Notes: generated from the sequence alone by a model not told the origin. DNA of 64,000 nucleotides from Alistipes sp. (GCA_022782405.1 JALFNK010000013.1:124001-188000), one strand, 5' to 3'. Counted from the first letter of the stretch, positions 44,881-56,500 are shown. Made by a program: numbers and translations.

Positions 44881-46128
44881 CTACTTGTCCAGCGCCCAAT
44901 GTCCGATATCGGTGCGGTGGAACAGGTTGTCGCATTCGATGCGTGCCACATCGCGCAGGGCGGCTTCGCGCGCCTCGGCGAGCGTTGCGCCGCGTCCCAC
45001 GACAAACAGCACGCGGCCTCCGGCCGTCAGAATCCGGTCGCCGTCGGCCTTCGTGCCCATGTGGTAGACCGTACCTTCGACGCGGTCCAGCCCGCGGATC
45101 TCGAAGCCCTTTTCATAGCTTCCGGGGTAGCCCTTCGAGGCGAGTACGATGCCCAATGCCGGGCGGTCGTCCCACTCGAGCCGCGCATCGCAACCGTCTG
45201 CCACGGCGCAGAAGATATCGACAATGTCGCTCTTCAGGCGCGGCAGTACGACCTCCGTCTCGGGATCGCCGAAACGGGCGTTGAACTCGATCACCTTGAT
45301 GCCGTCCACGGTCTTCATCAGTCCGCCGTAGAGCACCCCTTCGAAGGGACACCCCTCGGCAACCATCGCCTCGGCCATCGGCTGCATGATCCGCTCCACA
45401 GCATAGCGTTCGTCCTCTTCGGTAATGAACGACAGCGGCGAATAGGCGCCCATGCCGCCCGTATTGGGACCCTTGTCGCCGTCATAGGCCCGTTTGTGGT
45501 CCTGCGAAAGCACCATGGGCCAGACACGGCGTCCCGAAACGAAGCAGAGCAGCGAGAACTCCGGACCCTCGAGGTAATCCTCCACGACAACACGCCCCTC
45601 ACCGAACTTGTCGTCGAGCAGCATCTCCTTCAGAGCCGCATCAGCCTCCTCCATCGTCTGGGCGATCACCACCCCCTTTCCGGCTGCCAGGCCATCGTAC
45701 TTGAGCACGGCGGGAAAGGGTCTGCCGCTCACATAGTCGCGGGCCTCCGCATAGTCGGAGAAGGCCCGGTAGGCCGCTGTCGGAATGCCGTAGCGGGCCA
45801 TCAGGTCCTTGGCAAACTCCTTCGACGACTCGACGCGTGCCGCAGCCTTCGTCGGACCGAAGATCCGCAGTCCGGCGGCCTTGAAGCAATCCACAACCCC
45901 CGCAGCCAAAGCAGCTTCGGGGCCTACGACCGTCAGCGCGATGTCGTGTTGCGCGGCAAAGTCGCGCAGACGCTCCACCTCCGTATCGCGGATCGGCAGG
46001 CACTCGGCCTGACGGGCGATTCCCGCATTTCCTGGAGCACAATATATTTTCTCGACTTGCGGCGAGCGGCTCAAGGCATCCACAATGGCATGCTCCCTGC
46101 CGCCGGAACCGATAACCAAAACCTTCAT
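44881..46128 (-). CDS. purD: Phosphoribosylamine-glycine ligase
   Basis: The product is 415 residues. The N-terminal VLVIGSGGREHAI, the ATP-grasp strand LKYDGLAAGKGVVIA, DHKRAYDGDKGPNTGGMGAY and the EFNARFGDPETEVVLPRL metal-binding segment are all intact. It makes GAR from phosphoribosylamine, glycine and ATP, step 2 of purine synthesis. A 103-base gap to purH contains a strong hairpin without a T run. Confidence 0.96.
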   Translation of the reverse strand: MKVLVIGSGGREHAIVDALSRSPQVEKIYCAPGNAGIARQAECLPIRDTEVERLRDFAAQHDIALTVVGPEAALAAGVVDCFKAAGLRIFGPTKAAARVESSKEFAKDLMARYGIPTAAYRAFSDYAEARDYVSGRPFPAVLKYDGLAAGKGVVIAQTMEEADAALKEMLLDDKFGEGRVVVEDYLEGPEFSLLCFVSGRRVWPMVLSQDHKRAYDGDKGPNTGGMGAYSPLSFITEEDERYAVERIMQPMAEAMVAEGCPFEGVLYGGLMKTVDGIKVIEFNARFGDPETEVVLPRLKSDIVDIFCAVADGCDARLEWDDRPALGIVLASKGYPGSYEKGFEIRGLDRVEGTVYHMGTKADGDRILTAGGRVLFVVGRGATLAEAREAALRDVARIECDNLFHRTDIGHWALDK

Positions 46129-46198
46129 AGCGTATCCGTTAAATGATGAATCGTATCATGGGCATGCATCGGGAGACACACTCCCCCGGCATACGATA

Positions 46199-46223
46199 CC
46201 GGGCGGTGCCATGCGCCGCCCGG
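46199..46223 (-). other. Intercistronic hairpin between purH and purD
   Basis: CCGGGCGG pairs with CCGCCCGG around a 9-base loop, 8 bases past the purH stop. With no T run it may be a partial terminator or a 3'-end-stabilising structure that lowers purD-folD expression relative to purE-purH. Confidence 0.5.
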
Positions 46224-46231
46224 ACCCTTTG

Positions 46232-47761
46232 TCAGTGTTTGAAATGGCGCTCGCCCGTGAAGAGCATGGCGATGCCCTTCTCGTTGGCCTTGCGGATCGA
46301 GTCCTCGTCGCGGACCGAGCCTCCGGGCTGCACGATGGCCGTAACGCCGTACTCGGCCGCCAGAGCCACACAGTCATCGAAGGGGAAGAAGCCGTCCGAC
46401 GCCATGACGAGACCCTCCGTAAAGCCGGCGGCATGCGCCTGCTTGAGGGCGATCTCGGCCGAGCCGATGCGGTTCATCTGTCCGGCGCCCACACCCAGCG
46501 TGCGGCCGTCGCGCACCACGACGATGGCGTTCGACTTCACATGTTTGACGATATGCCAGCCGAAGTTGAGATCCTCCATCTGCGAGGCGGCGGGCTTGGC
46601 CTCCGTAACGCACATCTCCGGCAGGACCTGCTTGGTCGCCACGTCGAGGTCCTGCACCAGCAGGCCGCCGTTCACGCTCACATACTGCTTCGGATCGACG
46701 GCGCCGCGCGACATGTCTACCTCCAGCAGCCGCAGGTTCTTCTTCGTGCAAAGCACCTCGAGCGCCCCTTCCGAGAACTTCGGGGCCATGATGATCTCCA
46801 GGAAGATCGGCTTCATCAGCTCGGCCGCCTCGCGCGTAACCTCACGGTTCGTGGCCACAATGCCGCCGAAGATCGAGACCTTGTCAGCCTCGTAGGCCTT
46901 CGTCCAGGCCTCTACCACATCGCGGCCCGTGGCGGCGCCGCAGGGATTCATGTGCTTCAGGCCCACGCAGAACGGCTCGTCGAACTCACGGACGATGCAC
47001 AGTGCGGCATTTGCGTCCTGAATATTGTTGTACGACAGCTCCTTGCCGTTCAGCTGGCGGGAGAAGGCCAGCGAATAGGGCACTTCGTGCTCCTCGCGGT
47101 AGAACTTCGCACTCTGATGGGGATTCTCACCATAGCGCAGCGACTGCACGAGGTCGAACTCGAGGAAGAGCTTCTCGTTAAGCCCGGCCTGGGCCCGCAT
47201 GTAGGTGGCGATCATCGCATCGTACTCGGCCGTATGGGTATAGGCCTTCGCGGAGAGTTTCAGACGCGTCGCCTTCTCCGTATTGCCGCCGGCCCGAATC
47301 TCCGCAAGGATCTGCCCGTAATCCGCCGGATCGCACACAACCGTAACGTCTGCCCAGTTCTTGGCCGCCGAACGCAGCATCGACGGTCCGCCGATGTCGA
47401 TATTCTCGATGGCGTCCTCCATCTTCACGTCGGGTTTGGCGATCGTCTGACGGAAGGGATAGAGATTCACGCACACCAGGTCGATGAACTCGATGCCGTT
47501 CTCGCGGAGCGCCTTCAGGTGCTCGGGATCGTCGCGGCGTGCCAGCAGTCCGCCGTGCACCTTCGGATGCAGGGTCTTCACGCGACCGTCGCAAATCTCG
47601 GGAAATCCCGTAACGTCGCTGATGTTGATTACCTCGACACCGCTCTCGCGCAGCAGCTTCATCGTGCCGCCCGTGGCGATCACCTCCCAGCCCAGAGCCC
47701 GCAGTCCTTTTGCGAACTCCACGACGCCGGTCTTGTCGCTTACACTTACCAATGCTCTCAT
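46232..47761 (-). CDS. purH: Bifunctional AICAR formyltransferase/IMP cyclohydrolase
   Basis: The product is 509 residues. The N-terminal IMP cyclohydrolase domain (MGS-like, about 1-190) has the ALVSVSDKTG start, KTLHPKVHGGLLAR and NLYPF motifs; the C-terminal AICAR transformylase part has RYGENPHQSA, KHMNPCGAA and SDGFFPFDD. It performs the last two steps to IMP and uses 10-formyl-THF. It starts 31 bases after purN. Confidence 0.96.
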   Translation of the reverse strand: MRALVSVSDKTGVVEFAKGLRALGWEVIATGGTMKLLRESGVEVINISDVTGFPEICDGRVKTLHPKVHGGLLARRDDPEHLKALRENGIEFIDLVCVNLYPFRQTIAKPDVKMEDAIENIDIGGPSMLRSAAKNWADVTVVCDPADYGQILAEIRAGGNTEKATRLKLSAKAYTHTAEYDAMIATYMRAQAGLNEKLFLEFDLVQSLRYGENPHQSAKFYREEHEVPYSLAFSRQLNGKELSYNNIQDANAALCIVREFDEPFCVGLKHMNPCGAATGRDVVEAWTKAYEADKVSIFGGIVATNREVTREAAELMKPIFLEIIMAPKFSEGALEVLCTKKNLRLLEVDMSRGAVDPKQYVSVNGGLLVQDLDVATKQVLPEMCVTEAKPAASQMEDLNFGWHIVKHVKSNAIVVVRDGRTLGVGAGQMNRIGSAEIALKQAHAAGFTEGLVMASDGFFPFDDCVALAAEYGVTAIVQPGGSVRDEDSIRKANEKGIAMLFTGERHFKH

Positions 47762-47792
47762 TTTCGGTCTATTTTATCTTTTTTCCAACAAT

Positions 47793-48383
47793 TTACTGTT
47801 CACTCTTTGCGGCCGCCGGCTGCATCTCGAGCAGCCTGCGGATTGTTTCGACATAGAGCGGATGCTCCACGGCATGGATCTTCGCCTCCAGCTCCGCCTG
47901 ATCGCCGCCTTCGTATTCGAAGGCCCGCTGGGCAATGATACGCCCCCCGTCGAGCGTGGCATCGACATAGTGGATCGTAACGCCGAAGACCTTGACGCCG
48001 TATGCCAATGCCTGCTCGATGGCATGCGCCCCGCGGAAGGCGGGCAGCAGCGACGGATGGATGTTGATGATCCGTCCCGCATAGGCCCCGAGCAGCGTCT
48101 CGCCCACGATACGCATGTATCCGGCCAGGCAGACCAGCTCCACGCCCGCAGCATCGAGACGACGGACGATCTCCTCCTCGTAGTCCGCCTTCGAGGCGTA
48201 CTCCTTCGGTGTGAAGGCCAACGTCTCAACGCCGTGCGCAGCCGCGCGCTCCACGACCCGGGCTCCGGGACGGTCGCATACGAGCAGCACGACCCGTGCG
48301 GGCAGTTCACCCTGCTCCGCAGCCGTTACGATGGCCTCGAAGTTCGTGCCGCTGCCGCTGGCGAATACCGCTATGCGCTTCAT
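47793..48383 (-). CDS. purN: Phosphoribosylglycinamide formyltransferase
   Basis: The product is 196 residues. The IAVFASGSGTNFEAIV start, the CLAGYMRIV loop, the NIHPSLLPAFRGAHA catalytic segment (Asn, His) and HYVDATLDGGRIIAQ (Asp) are all present. It formylates GAR with 10-formyl-THF. Only 4 bases separate it from the purM stop. Confidence 0.95.
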   Translation of the reverse strand: MKRIAVFASGSGTNFEAIVTAAEQGELPARVVLLVCDRPGARVVERAAAHGVETLAFTPKEYASKADYEEEIVRRLDAAGVELVCLAGYMRIVGETLLGAYAGRIINIHPSLLPAFRGAHAIEQALAYGVKVFGVTIHYVDATLDGGRIIAQRAFEYEGGDQAELEAKIHAVEHPLYVETIRRLLEMQPAAAKSEQ

Positions 48384-48387
48384 GACG

Positions 48388-49413
48388 CTATCGGATCACA
48401 ACCCCTTCCCGGTCCGTAACGCGACCGATCACCGCGGCGCGCTCGCCCTGCGCGGTCAGGATGTCGATGGCCTGCTGCGCCTGCGCGGCGTCGAGGGCGA
48501 TGACCATGCCGATACCCATGTTGAAGATGTTGAACATCTCGCGGTGAGGCACCTTGCCGTACTTCTCCAGGAAGCGGAAGACGGGGAGAATCTCCCACGA
48601 TCCCTCCTCGATCTCGAGTCCCTGCCCCTCGCGGAGGATGCGGGGGATGTTCTCGTCGAAGCCGCCGCCCGTAATGTGGCTGATGCCGTGTACGTCGCAG
48701 TGACGGATCACCTCCAGCACCTGCTTGACATAGATCTTCGTCGGCGTGAGCAGCACCTCGCCCAGCAGCTTGTTCGACAGCTCGGGATACGACCGGTGCA
48801 GATCCAGGCAGTTGTCCGCAAGGATCTTGCGCACGAGGCTGAAACCGTTGGAGTGCACGCCGCTCGAGGCAATGCCCACAAGAACGTCACCCACGGCAAC
48901 CTTCGAGCCGTCGATCAGTTTCGACTTCTCGACGACGCCCACCGTGAAGCCGGCGATGTCGTACTCGCCGTCGGCATACATGCCCGGCATCTCGGCCGTC
49001 TCACCGCCCACCAGAGCGCATCCGGCCTGACGGCAGCCCTCGGCAACACCGGCCACGATGGCCTCGATCTTCTGGGGTTCGTTGTGGCCCACCGCCACAT
49101 AGTCGAGGAAGACGAGCGGTTCGGCTCCCTGCGCCAGCACGTCATTGACGCACATGGCTACGGCGTCGATACCGATCGTATCGTGCTTGTCCATCTCGAA
49201 AGCCAGCTTGAGCTTCGTACCCACGCCGTCCGTGCCGCTTACGAGCACCGGCTCCTGCACCTTGAGCGCCGAAAGGTCGAACATGCCTCCGAAGGCGCCG
49301 ATATTGCCCATCACGCCCAGACGCGAGGTCGAGGCCACATGCTTCTTGATGCGACGCACCACTTCATATCCGGCCTCGAGGTTCACGCCGGCCTTTTCAT
49401 AACTTTGTGCCAT
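48388..49413 (-). CDS. purM: Phosphoribosylformylglycinamidine cyclo-ligase
   Basis: The product is 341 residues. The AIR synthase fold shows [13 protein letters not shown], the [20 protein letters not shown] strand, [14 protein letters not shown] and the [13 protein letters not shown] segment. It makes AIR from FGAM and ATP. It starts 77 bases after purF, the largest gap in the upper part of the operon; no terminator was seen there. Confidence 0.95.
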   Translation of the reverse strand: MAQSYEKAGVNLEAGYEVVRRIKKHVASTSRLGVMGNIGAFGGMFDLSALKVQEPVLVSGTDGVGTKLKLAFEMDKHDTIGIDAVAMCVNDVLAQGAEPLVFLDYVAVGHNEPQKIEAIVAGVAEGCRQAGCALVGGETAEMPGMYADGEYDIAGFTVGVVEKSKLIDGSKVAVGDVLVGIASSGVHSNGFSLVRKILADNCLDLHRSYPELSNKLLGEVLLTPTKIYVKQVLEVIRHCDVHGISHITGGGFDENIPRILREGQGLEIEEGSWEILPVFRFLEKYGKVPHREMFNIFNMGIGMVIALDAAQAQQAIDILTAQGERAAVIGRVTDREGVVIR

Positions 49414-49490
49414 ACTCTTCGCTTTGTTTTATCGTCCGTCGGGGCAGCCCGGCCGCCGCAAACGAACTCCATTCATATTTATGATCAAAC

Positions 49491-50903
49491 TTACTTGCCC
49501 TGCTTGTTCGCCTTGTCAATCGACTCGTACAGAGCCGTGGGATAGTGTCCTGTGAAGCAGGCCATGCAGAGCTCCTGACGCTTTCCCGCGCGCAACAGCG
49601 ACTCGGACGACAGGAAGCTGAGCGAGTCGGCTCCGATCTCCTCGCGAACCCCTTCGACATCCTTGCGGGCCGAGATCAGCTCGTCGTAGGTCGAGGTATC
49701 GACACCATAGAAACAGGGATTCGTCATCGGGGGCGACGCGATGCGGACATGCACCTCCGTAGCCCCGGCCTCCTTGAGCATCGTAACGATGCGGCGCGAC
49801 GTCGTGCCGCGTACGATCGAGTCGTCCACCAGCACCACCCGCTTGCCGCGCACGATCGAGCGCACGGCCGAGAGCTTCATCCGCACGCCCTTCTCGCGCA
49901 GCTCCTGCGTGGGCTGGATGAACGTACGGCCGATATACTTGTTCTTGATCAGACCCATCTCATAGGGCAGGCCGCTCGCCTCGGCATAACCCATCGCAGC
50001 ACTCAGGCTCGAATCGGGTACGCCGACGACGATATCCGCCTCGGCCGGCGACTCCTCGAAGAGCAGCCGTCCCGACTCCTTGCGGTAGGCGTGCACGTTG
50101 CATCCCTCGATATCGCTGTCCGGACGGGCGAAATAGATATACTCCATCGCACACATCTGGCGGCGCTTGTACATCGAATAGTCGCTGCTGCGCAGCCCCT
50201 TGCGGTCGATCGTCACGATCTCTCCGGGCTCGACGTCGCGGACAAATTCGGCCCCCAGCACGTCGAAGGCGCACGTCTCGCTCGAAACGACCCATCCGTC
50301 GCCCAGGCGGCCGATCGACAGCGGACGCAGTCCGTACTTGTCGCGGCAGGCGTAGATCCGGTTGGCCGTCATGATCAGGAAAGCAAAGGCTCCTTCGATC
50401 ATGTTCAGTGCATCGATGATCGAGTAGATGCGCGGGCGGTCATGGGAGCGCGTCTCCTTCTTGATCAGATGCGCGAGGATCTCGCTGTCGGAGGTCGACT
50501 GGAAAAGGCTGCCCCGATTCTCGAGGTATTCGCGCAGAAGCGCCGAATTGACGATATTGCCGTTGTGGGCCATGGCGAAATCACCCGAGTTGTGGCGGAA
50601 CAGGAACGGCTGGATATTCTCCGAACCGCCGCCGCCGGCCGTCGTATAGCGTACATGACCGATGGCCATGTCGCCGCGCAGCGTGGCGAGTTTCTCTTCG
50701 TTGAATACCTCCGTTACCAGGCCGTTACCCCTGATCCGGCGAAAATCGCCGTTGTCCACCGACACGATGCCGGCTCCCTCCTGACCACGGTGTTGCAGGG
50801 CGTGCAGGCCATAATAGGCCAGCGATGCGGCATTGGGGACTCCGAAAAGCCCGAACACGCCGCACTCCTCGTGCAACTCGCGGTCGCGAACTGTCTCCAT
50901 CAT
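49491..50903 (-). CDS. purF: Amidophosphoribosyltransferase
   Basis: The product is 470 residues. A short N-terminal propeptide (about 13 residues) precedes Cys14 in HEECGVFGLFG, the glutaminase nucleophile, as in B. subtilis-type PurF. The GHVRYTTAGG and NGNIVNS motifs, and the phosphoribosyltransferase signature VVLVDDSIVRGTTSRRIV, follow. Cysteines near the C terminus (ELCMACFTG) fit a possible iron-sulfur cluster, as in clostridial and Bacillus forms. It makes phosphoribosylamine, the committed step. Start is at one of two adjacent Met codons. Confidence 0.95.
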   Translation of the reverse strand: MMETVRDRELHEECGVFGLFGVPNAASLAYYGLHALQHRGQEGAGIVSVDNGDFRRIRGNGLVTEVFNEEKLATLRGDMAIGHVRYTTAGGGGSENIQPFLFRHNSGDFAMAHNGNIVNSALLREYLENRGSLFQSTSDSEILAHLIKKETRSHDRPRIYSIIDALNMIEGAFAFLIMTANRIYACRDKYGLRPLSIGRLGDGWVVSSETCAFDVLGAEFVRDVEPGEIVTIDRKGLRSSDYSMYKRRQMCAMEYIYFARPDSDIEGCNVHAYRKESGRLLFEESPAEADIVVGVPDSSLSAAMGYAEASGLPYEMGLIKNKYIGRTFIQPTQELREKGVRMKLSAVRSIVRGKRVVLVDDSIVRGTTSRRIVTMLKEAGATEVHVRIASPPMTNPCFYGVDTSTYDELISARKDVEGVREEIGADSLSFLSSESLLRAGKRQELCMACFTGHYPTALYESIDKANKQGK

Positions 50904-50906
50904 ATC

Positions 50907-51623
50907 TTATTCCGTAATTTTTTTCAAACGCATCAGAATCTCCTCATAAGCTTCGCGGACCCGGCCCATGTCGCGGCGGAAACGGTCCTTGTCAAGCCGC
51001 TCGCCCGTCGTGGCATCCCACAGGCGACAGGAGTCGGGCGACACCTCGTCGGCCAGGACGATCTCTCCTTCGGAAGTCTTGCCGAATTCGATCTTGAAAT
51101 CCACAAGCCGGACGTTTATCCGGTCGAAAAGACCCTTGAGCACCTCGTTGATCCGGGCCGTCATCCGGTAGATCTCCGCCAGTTCCTCGTAGGTTGCAAT
51201 TCCCAGAGCTACAGCGTGGTGGTCGTTGATGAGCGGATCGCCCAGTTCGTCCTTCTTGTAGCAGATATCGTAGATGACGTTCGATGGCTGCATACCCTCC
51301 TCGATACCGAGGCGCCGGGCCATCGAACCGGCGATCGTATTGCGCACGATCACCTCGAGGGGAATGATCCGCACCCGGCGGCACAGCTGGTCGCGGTCAT
51401 TGAGCGTCTCGATATAGTGGGTCGGGATACCCGCCTTACGCAGCTCCCGGAAGAGGATCGTCGAAATGGCGTTGTTCAACACGCCCTTCCGCTCGATCGT
51501 CGCCTTCTTGACATTGTTGAACGCCGTGGCCGCATCCGTATAGTGGATGATGACCTTGTCGGGATCGTCCGTCGCGAAGAGCTGTTTTGCCTTACCGTCG
51601 TAAAGCATTTCGAGTTGTTTCAT
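50907..51623 (-). CDS. purC: Phosphoribosylaminoimidazole-succinocarboxamide synthase
   Basis: The product is 238 residues. The SAICAR synthetase motifs [33 protein letters not shown] and [11 protein letters not shown] are present. It joins CAIR and aspartate with ATP. It is 3 bases upstream of purF and 38 bases downstream of purL. Confidence 0.96.
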   Translation of the reverse strand: MKQLEMLYDGKAKQLFATDDPDKVIIHYTDAATAFNNVKKATIERKGVLNNAISTILFRELRKAGIPTHYIETLNDRDQLCRRVRIIPLEVIVRNTIAGSMARRLGIEEGMQPSNVIYDICYKKDELGDPLINDHHAVALGIATYEELAEIYRMTARINEVLKGLFDRINVRLVDFKIEFGKTSEGEIVLADEVSPDSCRLWDATTGERLDKDRFRRDMGRVREAYEEILMRLKKITE

Positions 51624-51661
51624 GTCTGTTTGCTTGCGCTTGTTGGTGTATTTGAATTCCT

Positions 51662-54600
51662 TTACTTCTTGCGGAAATAGTTAACGGCATTGAGGAAAAG
51701 CGACTGCTCCTTGTTGCCGGCTATGTTCTTGAACAGGTTCCGTTCGTAACGCTCCGTATGCCCCATCTTGCCGAGAATCCGGCCGTCAGGCGAAAGGATG
51801 CCTTCGATCGCATACGACGATCCGTTGGGGTTGTAGGGAGCTTCGGCCGTCGGATTGCCCTCCGCATCGACATACTGGAAGGCCACCTGTCCGTTGGCGA
51901 ACAACTCGCGGGCGAGCTCCTCGCTCACGACGAACTTGCCCTCGCCGTGGCTCACGGCGATCGAGTGGATCTCGCCCGGCTTGAAGCCTGCGAGCCACGG
52001 CGACGAGGTCGTGGCCACGCGCGTCGAGACGATCTGCGAGATGTGGCGGTTGATGTCGTTGCGGAAAAGCGTCGGCGAATCCTTGGTTACCATGCCCAGA
52101 CGTCCGTAGGGAAGCAGTCCCGACTTGACCAGCGCCTGGAATCCGTTGCAGATGCCGAGGATGAGGCCGCCACGGTCAAGCAGGGCGTGGATCTCCTCGC
52201 GGATATCGGCGTTGTTCAGGACATTGACGATGAACTTGGCGCTGCCGTCGGGTTCGTCGCCGGCGGAGAATCCTCCGCTCAAGACGAAGATGTGCGCCCG
52301 GCGGATATGCTGCTTCATCTCGGCGATCGAACGCAGGATGTCATCGCCGGCGATGTTGCACAGCACGCTCATCTCGACCTCGGCGCCCGCCGTACGGAAG
52401 GCCTTGGCCGTATCGTAATCGCAGTTCGTGCCGGGGAAGACGGGGATGTAGACCAGCGGGTGCTCCACGGCCTCGCCGGGGTAGGCCACCACGCCCGTGG
52501 CGGGCGCCGAGGTCATCACCGTCGCCGTATTGACTCCCTTGTCGGGATAGACCGTCGCGAAACGCTCCGTATTGGCGCGGTAGAGCTCCTCCAGCGGCAT
52601 GCGCACGCCGTTGATCGTCAGGGCGGCATCAGCCACCGTGGCACCGATCTGCTCGGCATGCGGGTATTCGAGCGTGCCTTCGCACTCGACCAGGATCGAG
52701 CCGTAGGCGTATTCGAAAAGCTTCTTTTCGTCGATTGTCGCCTCCACACCGATGCCGTTTCCGAAGGCCATCTTCGCCAGGCCCTCGGCCACGCCGCCGA
52801 AGCCGACGGACCACGCCGCGAGGACCTTACCCGACTCGATGGCGTCGCTCACGAAGGTGAAGTTGCGCTTGAGCTGCTCCGTATCGGGCATGCAGCTCTC
52901 GAGCGGCGTATGGCGCACGAGGTAGATCCTATGTCCGGCACCCTTCAGGTCGGTCGAGATGACCGTGCGGGCATCGACCGTCGTGATACCGAAGGCCATG
53001 AGCATCGGCGGCACGTTGATCTGCTGGAAGGTTCCCGACATGGAATCCTTGCCGCCGATCGAGGGAAGTCCCAGTTCGACCTGCATCTTCAGGGCGCCGA
53101 GCAGGGCGCTGAGGGGTTTGCCCCAGCTCCGGGCGTCATGGGTCATGCGCTCGAAATACTCCTGGTAGGAGTAGCGCATGTGTTCGTAGCGCGCACCGGC
53201 CGCAACGACCTTCGCCGCCGCCTCGATGACGGCATAGGCGGCACCATGGTAGGGGCTCCAGGTGGCGATATAGGGATTGTAGCCGAAGGCCATGATGCTG
53301 GCCGTATCGGTATATCCGTCCGTCGGGAGTTTCTGCACCGAGACCTGCGTCTCGCTGCGCTGCGTACGGCCTCCGAAGGGCATGAGCACCGTCGAACGGC
53401 CGATCGTCGAGTCGAACATCTCGATCAGCCCCCGCTGCGAGAGCACGTTGTCGTCGCGCAGGTTGTTGGCAAAGCGTTCGGCAAGCGTCGCTCCCTCGAT
53501 CTCCCGGGCGAAGGGATCACGGTGCTCCACCTCGCCGATACGGGCCTCGGCATAATGCTTTGCGCCGGCGCTGTCGATGAACTCACGGCTCAGATCGACC
53601 ACCTTGCGCTCGCCCTTGAACATGCGCATGCGGCCCGTGGAGGTTACGTCGGCGACATGCACCGCCTCGATATTCTCCTCGCGGCAGTAACGCATGAACT
53701 CCTCCATGTCGTGCGCCTCGATGACCACGGCCATGCGCTCCTGCGACTCGCTGATGGCCAGTTCCGTGGAGTTCAGGCCGCTGTATTTCGTCTTCACGCG
53801 GTCGAGGTAGATGTCCAGGCCGTCGGCCAGCTCGCCGATGGCAACGCTCACACCGCCGGCACCGAAATCGTTGGACTTCTTGATCAGACGCGTAACCTCC
53901 GGACGGCGGAACAGCCGCTCGAGCTTGCGCTCCTCGGGAGCGTTGCCCTTCTGCACCTCGCTGCCGCACGTCTCGAGCGACTTGGCGTTGTGCTCTTTCG
54001 AGGACCCCGTGGCGCCGCCGATGCCGTCGCGGCCCGTGCGGCCGCCCAGCATGATGATACGGTCCCCGGCTTCGGGACGCTCGCGGCGTACGTTCTCGGC
54101 CTTCACGGCACCCACCACGGCGCCCACCTCGAGACGCTTGGCCACATAGTCCGGATGATAGACCTCACGGACATGGGTCGTGGCCAGACCGATCTGGTTG
54201 CCGTAGCTCGAATAACCCGCGGCAGCCTTCTTCGAAATGACGCTCTGCGGGAGTTTGCCCGGGAGCGTATCGCTCACCTTCTGGTAGATATTTCCGGCAC
54301 CCGTAACGCGCATGGCCTGGTAGACGTAGCTGCGGCCCGACAGCGGGTCGCGGATCGCGCCGCCCAGACAGGTCGAAGCCCCTCCGAAGGGCTCGATCTC
54401 GGTCGGGTGGTTGTGTGTCTCGTTCTTGAACTGCAGGAGCCACTTCTCGGTCTGCCCGTCCACATCGACATCGACATAGACCGAGCAGGCGTTGTTCTCC
54501 TCCGAAACCTCCAGATCGTCCAGCAGACCCTTCTTGCGGAGGTAGCGCGCACCGATCGTCGCAATGTCCATCAGGCAGATGCTCTTGTGCTCACGACCCA

Positions 54601-55375
54601 GTTCGCGTCGGATCCGCAGGTAGAGGGCCAGCGAATCCTCGATCTCCTGCTTGACGAAGGACTCCTCGACGGTAATGCCCTCCAGTTCGGTCGTAAAGGT
54701 CGTATGGCGGCAGTGGTCGCTCCAGTAGGTGTCGAGGATGCGCAGCTCGGTTTCATAGGGATCGCGCCCCTCCTCGCGGAAATAGCGCACCACCTCGCGC
54801 AGGTCGTCGGCATTCATCGCCAGCCCCTGCGCGGCGCAGTAGCCTTCCAGCGCATCATCCTCCATCTCGCGGAAGCCCTCGAGCACCGAGACGGGTTTCA
54901 CCTCGGCCTGCTCCATGTCGTTCAACACCGAGAGATCCTTCTCGCGCGATTCGACGGCATTGATGTAGTAGTGGCGGATCTTCGCCAGCTCCTCGTCGGT
55001 TACCCGGTCGTCGAAGAGCAGCAGCTTCGACGAGCGGATGCGCACGTCGGCCGTCGGATCGATCAGCCGTACGCAATCCACGGCCGAAGCGGCCCGTTGG
55101 TCGAACTGTCCGGGCAGATACTCCACGGCAATATACTTGCGGCCCTCGAGGTCGCACGCATCGGTTACCGAGTCGGTTACCACCTCGCCGAAGACCGTGT
55201 AACGGCTCTTCTCGAGCAGCTCCTCCGTGAAGCCGAACAGATCATAGACGTTCAGCAGGCGCAGGTCGCCCAGCGAGAGGTTCAGATTCGTGTTGAGCTC
55301 CCGGCGCAGGCTCTCGGCCTCGACCCGGAAGCGGGGCAGTTTCTCAACGAAAATGCGGTAGTTGGTCGTATTCAT
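51662..55375 (-). CDS. purL: Phosphoribosylformylglycinamidine synthase, single-chain form
   Basis: The product is 1237 residues from the ATG at 55375, the large type that fuses the synthetase and glutaminase. The central part has [44 protein letters not shown] and [10 protein letters not shown]. The C-terminal glutaminase has [23 protein letters not shown], the nucleophile Cys in [10 protein letters not shown] and His in AVSHGEGKF. It converts FGAR to FGAM with glutamine and ATP, with no need for separate PurS and PurQ. An upstream in-frame extension would reach into purK and is unlikely. Confidence 0.96.
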   Translation of the reverse strand: MNTTNYRIFVEKLPRFRVEAESLRRELNTNLNLSLGDLRLLNVYDLFGFTEELLEKSRYTVFGEVVTDSVTDACDLEGRKYIAVEYLPGQFDQRAASAVDCVRLIDPTADVRIRSSKLLLFDDRVTDEELAKIRHYYINAVESREKDLSVLNDMEQAEVKPVSVLEGFREMEDDALEGYCAAQGLAMNADDLREVVRYFREEGRDPYETELRILDTYWSDHCRHTTFTTELEGITVEESFVKQEIEDSLALYLRIRRELGREHKSICLMDIATIGARYLRKKGLLDDLEVSEENNACSVYVDVDVDGQTEKWLLQFKNETHNHPTEIEPFGGASTCLGGAIRDPLSGRSYVYQAMRVTGAGNIYQKVSDTLPGKLPQSVISKKAAAGYSSYGNQIGLATTHVREVYHPDYVAKRLEVGAVVGAVKAENVRRERPEAGDRIIMLGGRTGRDGIGGATGSSKEHNAKSLETCGSEVQKGNAPEERKLERLFRRPEVTRLIKKSNDFGAGGVSVAIGELADGLDIYLDRVKTKYSGLNSTELAISESQERMAVVIEAHDMEEFMRYCREENIEAVHVADVTSTGRMRMFKGERKVVDLSREFIDSAGAKHYAEARIGEVEHRDPFAREIEGATLAERFANNLRDDNVLSQRGLIEMFDSTIGRSTVLMPFGGRTQRSETQVSVQKLPTDGYTDTASIMAFGYNPYIATWSPYHGAAYAVIEAAAKVVAAGARYEHMRYSYQEYFERMTHDARSWGKPLSALLGALKMQVELGLPSIGGKDSMSGTFQQINVPPMLMAFGITTVDARTVISTDLKGAGHRIYLVRHTPLESCMPDTEQLKRNFTFVSDAIESGKVLAAWSVGFGGVAEGLAKMAFGNGIGVEATIDEKKLFEYAYGSILVECEGTLEYPHAEQIGATVADAALTINGVRMPLEELYRANTERFATVYPDKGVNTATVMTSAPATGVVAYPGEAVEHPLVYIPVFPGTNCDYDTAKAFRTAGAEVEMSVLCNIAGDDILRSIAEMKQHIRRAHIFVLSGGFSAGDEPDGSAKFIVNVLNNADIREEIHALLDRGGLILGICNGFQALVKSGLLPYGRLGMVTKDSPTLFRNDINRHISQIVSTRVATTSSPWLAGFKPGEIHSIAVSHGEGKFVVSEELARELFANGQVAFQYVDAEGNPTAEAPYNPNGSSYAIEGILSPDGRILGKMGHTERYERNLFKNIAGNKEQSLFLNAVNYFRKK

Positions 55376-55409
55376 CGATAGCGATATGTATTTTTCTTCT
55401 TCTGTTTCG

Positions 55410-56498
55410 TCATACGAAGCGGTCGGCCCACGCACGGGCATACTCCGCGGCGGTCATGCCGACGAAGGTGATATGGCCCATCTTGCGTTTGGGACGGCTC
55501 TCGCTCTTTCCGTAGATATGGACGAAGACACCCTCCTGCGGTTCACGGGCAATCCGCTCGGCCGCTTCGAGGTCCTGTCCCAGGATATTCTTCATTACCG
55601 TGGGCGCCACCAGCCGGGGCTCCTCGAGCGGCTGCCCCACCAGATAGCGCACCAGCTCGCGGAACTGGTTGGTCGTCGCACCCTCGATCGTATAGTGGCC
55701 CGAGTTGTGGGGGCGCGGTGCCATCTCGTTGAAGTAGATCTCGCCCTGACGCACGAAATATTCGATGGCCAGGATTCCTTCATAGCCGCATGCACGCATG
55801 AAACGCTCGCTCTGGCTCTTCATGCGCCGCAGCACCTCCGCATCGACCTCGGCGGGTACGAAACAGAGGTCCAGAATGCCGTCGCGGTGGACATTGCGGC
55901 CGATCGGGAAGCTGACGATCCGCTCGCGGTCGGCGACCATCACGATGCTCGCCTCGAAATCGAACGGGATGAACTCCTCGAGGATGCAGGGAACCGCGAG
56001 CAGCGGCAGCGCCTGCTCGATATCGGCCTCCGAGCGCAGCACCAGCTGTCCGTGGCCGTCGTATCCGAGCGTACGGGTTTTGAGCACGGCCGGGAGGCCC
56101 ATATCGGCCACGGCGGCACGCAGCGACGCCTCGTCGTCCACGGCTGCGAAACGGGGCGTCTGCAATCCGTGGTCCCGGGCGTTGCTCTTCTCGCGCAGGC
56201 GGTCCTGCGAATCGTAGAGAGGCCGGTAGCCCTGGGGAATATGGTATTTCTCGCACAGCGGGATGAGGATCTCTCCCGGAACATTCTCGAACTCGTAGGT
56301 TACCACGTCGCTGCGGCGGCACAGCTCCTCGACGGCCTCCGGATCGTCGAAACGTCCGACGATATGGTCGTCGCACACGGCACCCGCCGGGGCATCCGCC
56401 GCCGGATCGAGGCACACGGTGCGCACCTCGAGCAGACGGGCCTGCTCGGCAATCATCAGTCCCAGCTGCCCTCCTCCGATAATTCCGATCGTCTTCAT
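55410..56498 (-). CDS. purK: N5-carboxyaminoimidazole ribonucleotide synthase
   Basis: The product is 362 residues. The GIIGGGQLGLMIAEQA start, an ATP-grasp domain with TRTLGYDGHGQ, LEEFIPFDFEASIVM, and NEMAPRPHNSGHYTIE are typical. It makes N5-CAIR from AIR, bicarbonate and ATP, for PurE. It starts 2 bases before the purE stop region, so translation is probably coupled. Confidence 0.95.
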   Translation of the reverse strand: MKTIGIIGGGQLGLMIAEQARLLEVRTVCLDPAADAPAGAVCDDHIVGRFDDPEAVEELCRRSDVVTYEFENVPGEILIPLCEKYHIPQGYRPLYDSQDRLREKSNARDHGLQTPRFAAVDDEASLRAAVADMGLPAVLKTRTLGYDGHGQLVLRSEADIEQALPLLAVPCILEEFIPFDFEASIVMVADRERIVSFPIGRNVHRDGILDLCFVPAEVDAEVLRRMKSQSERFMRACGYEGILAIEYFVRQGEIYFNEMAPRPHNSGHYTIEGATTNQFRELVRYLVGQPLEEPRLVAPTVMKNILGQDLEAAERIAREPQEGVFVHIYGKSESRPKRKMGHITFVGMTAAEYARAWADRFV

Positions 56499-56500
56499 CG

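Noticed and set aside
51758..55381. A plus-strand open frame of about 1200 codons antisense to purL
   Set aside because: Long stop-free antisense frames are expected in high-GC genes because of codon bias at third positions. The minus-strand product has all PurL motifs, and the antisense sequence has no recognisable domain.
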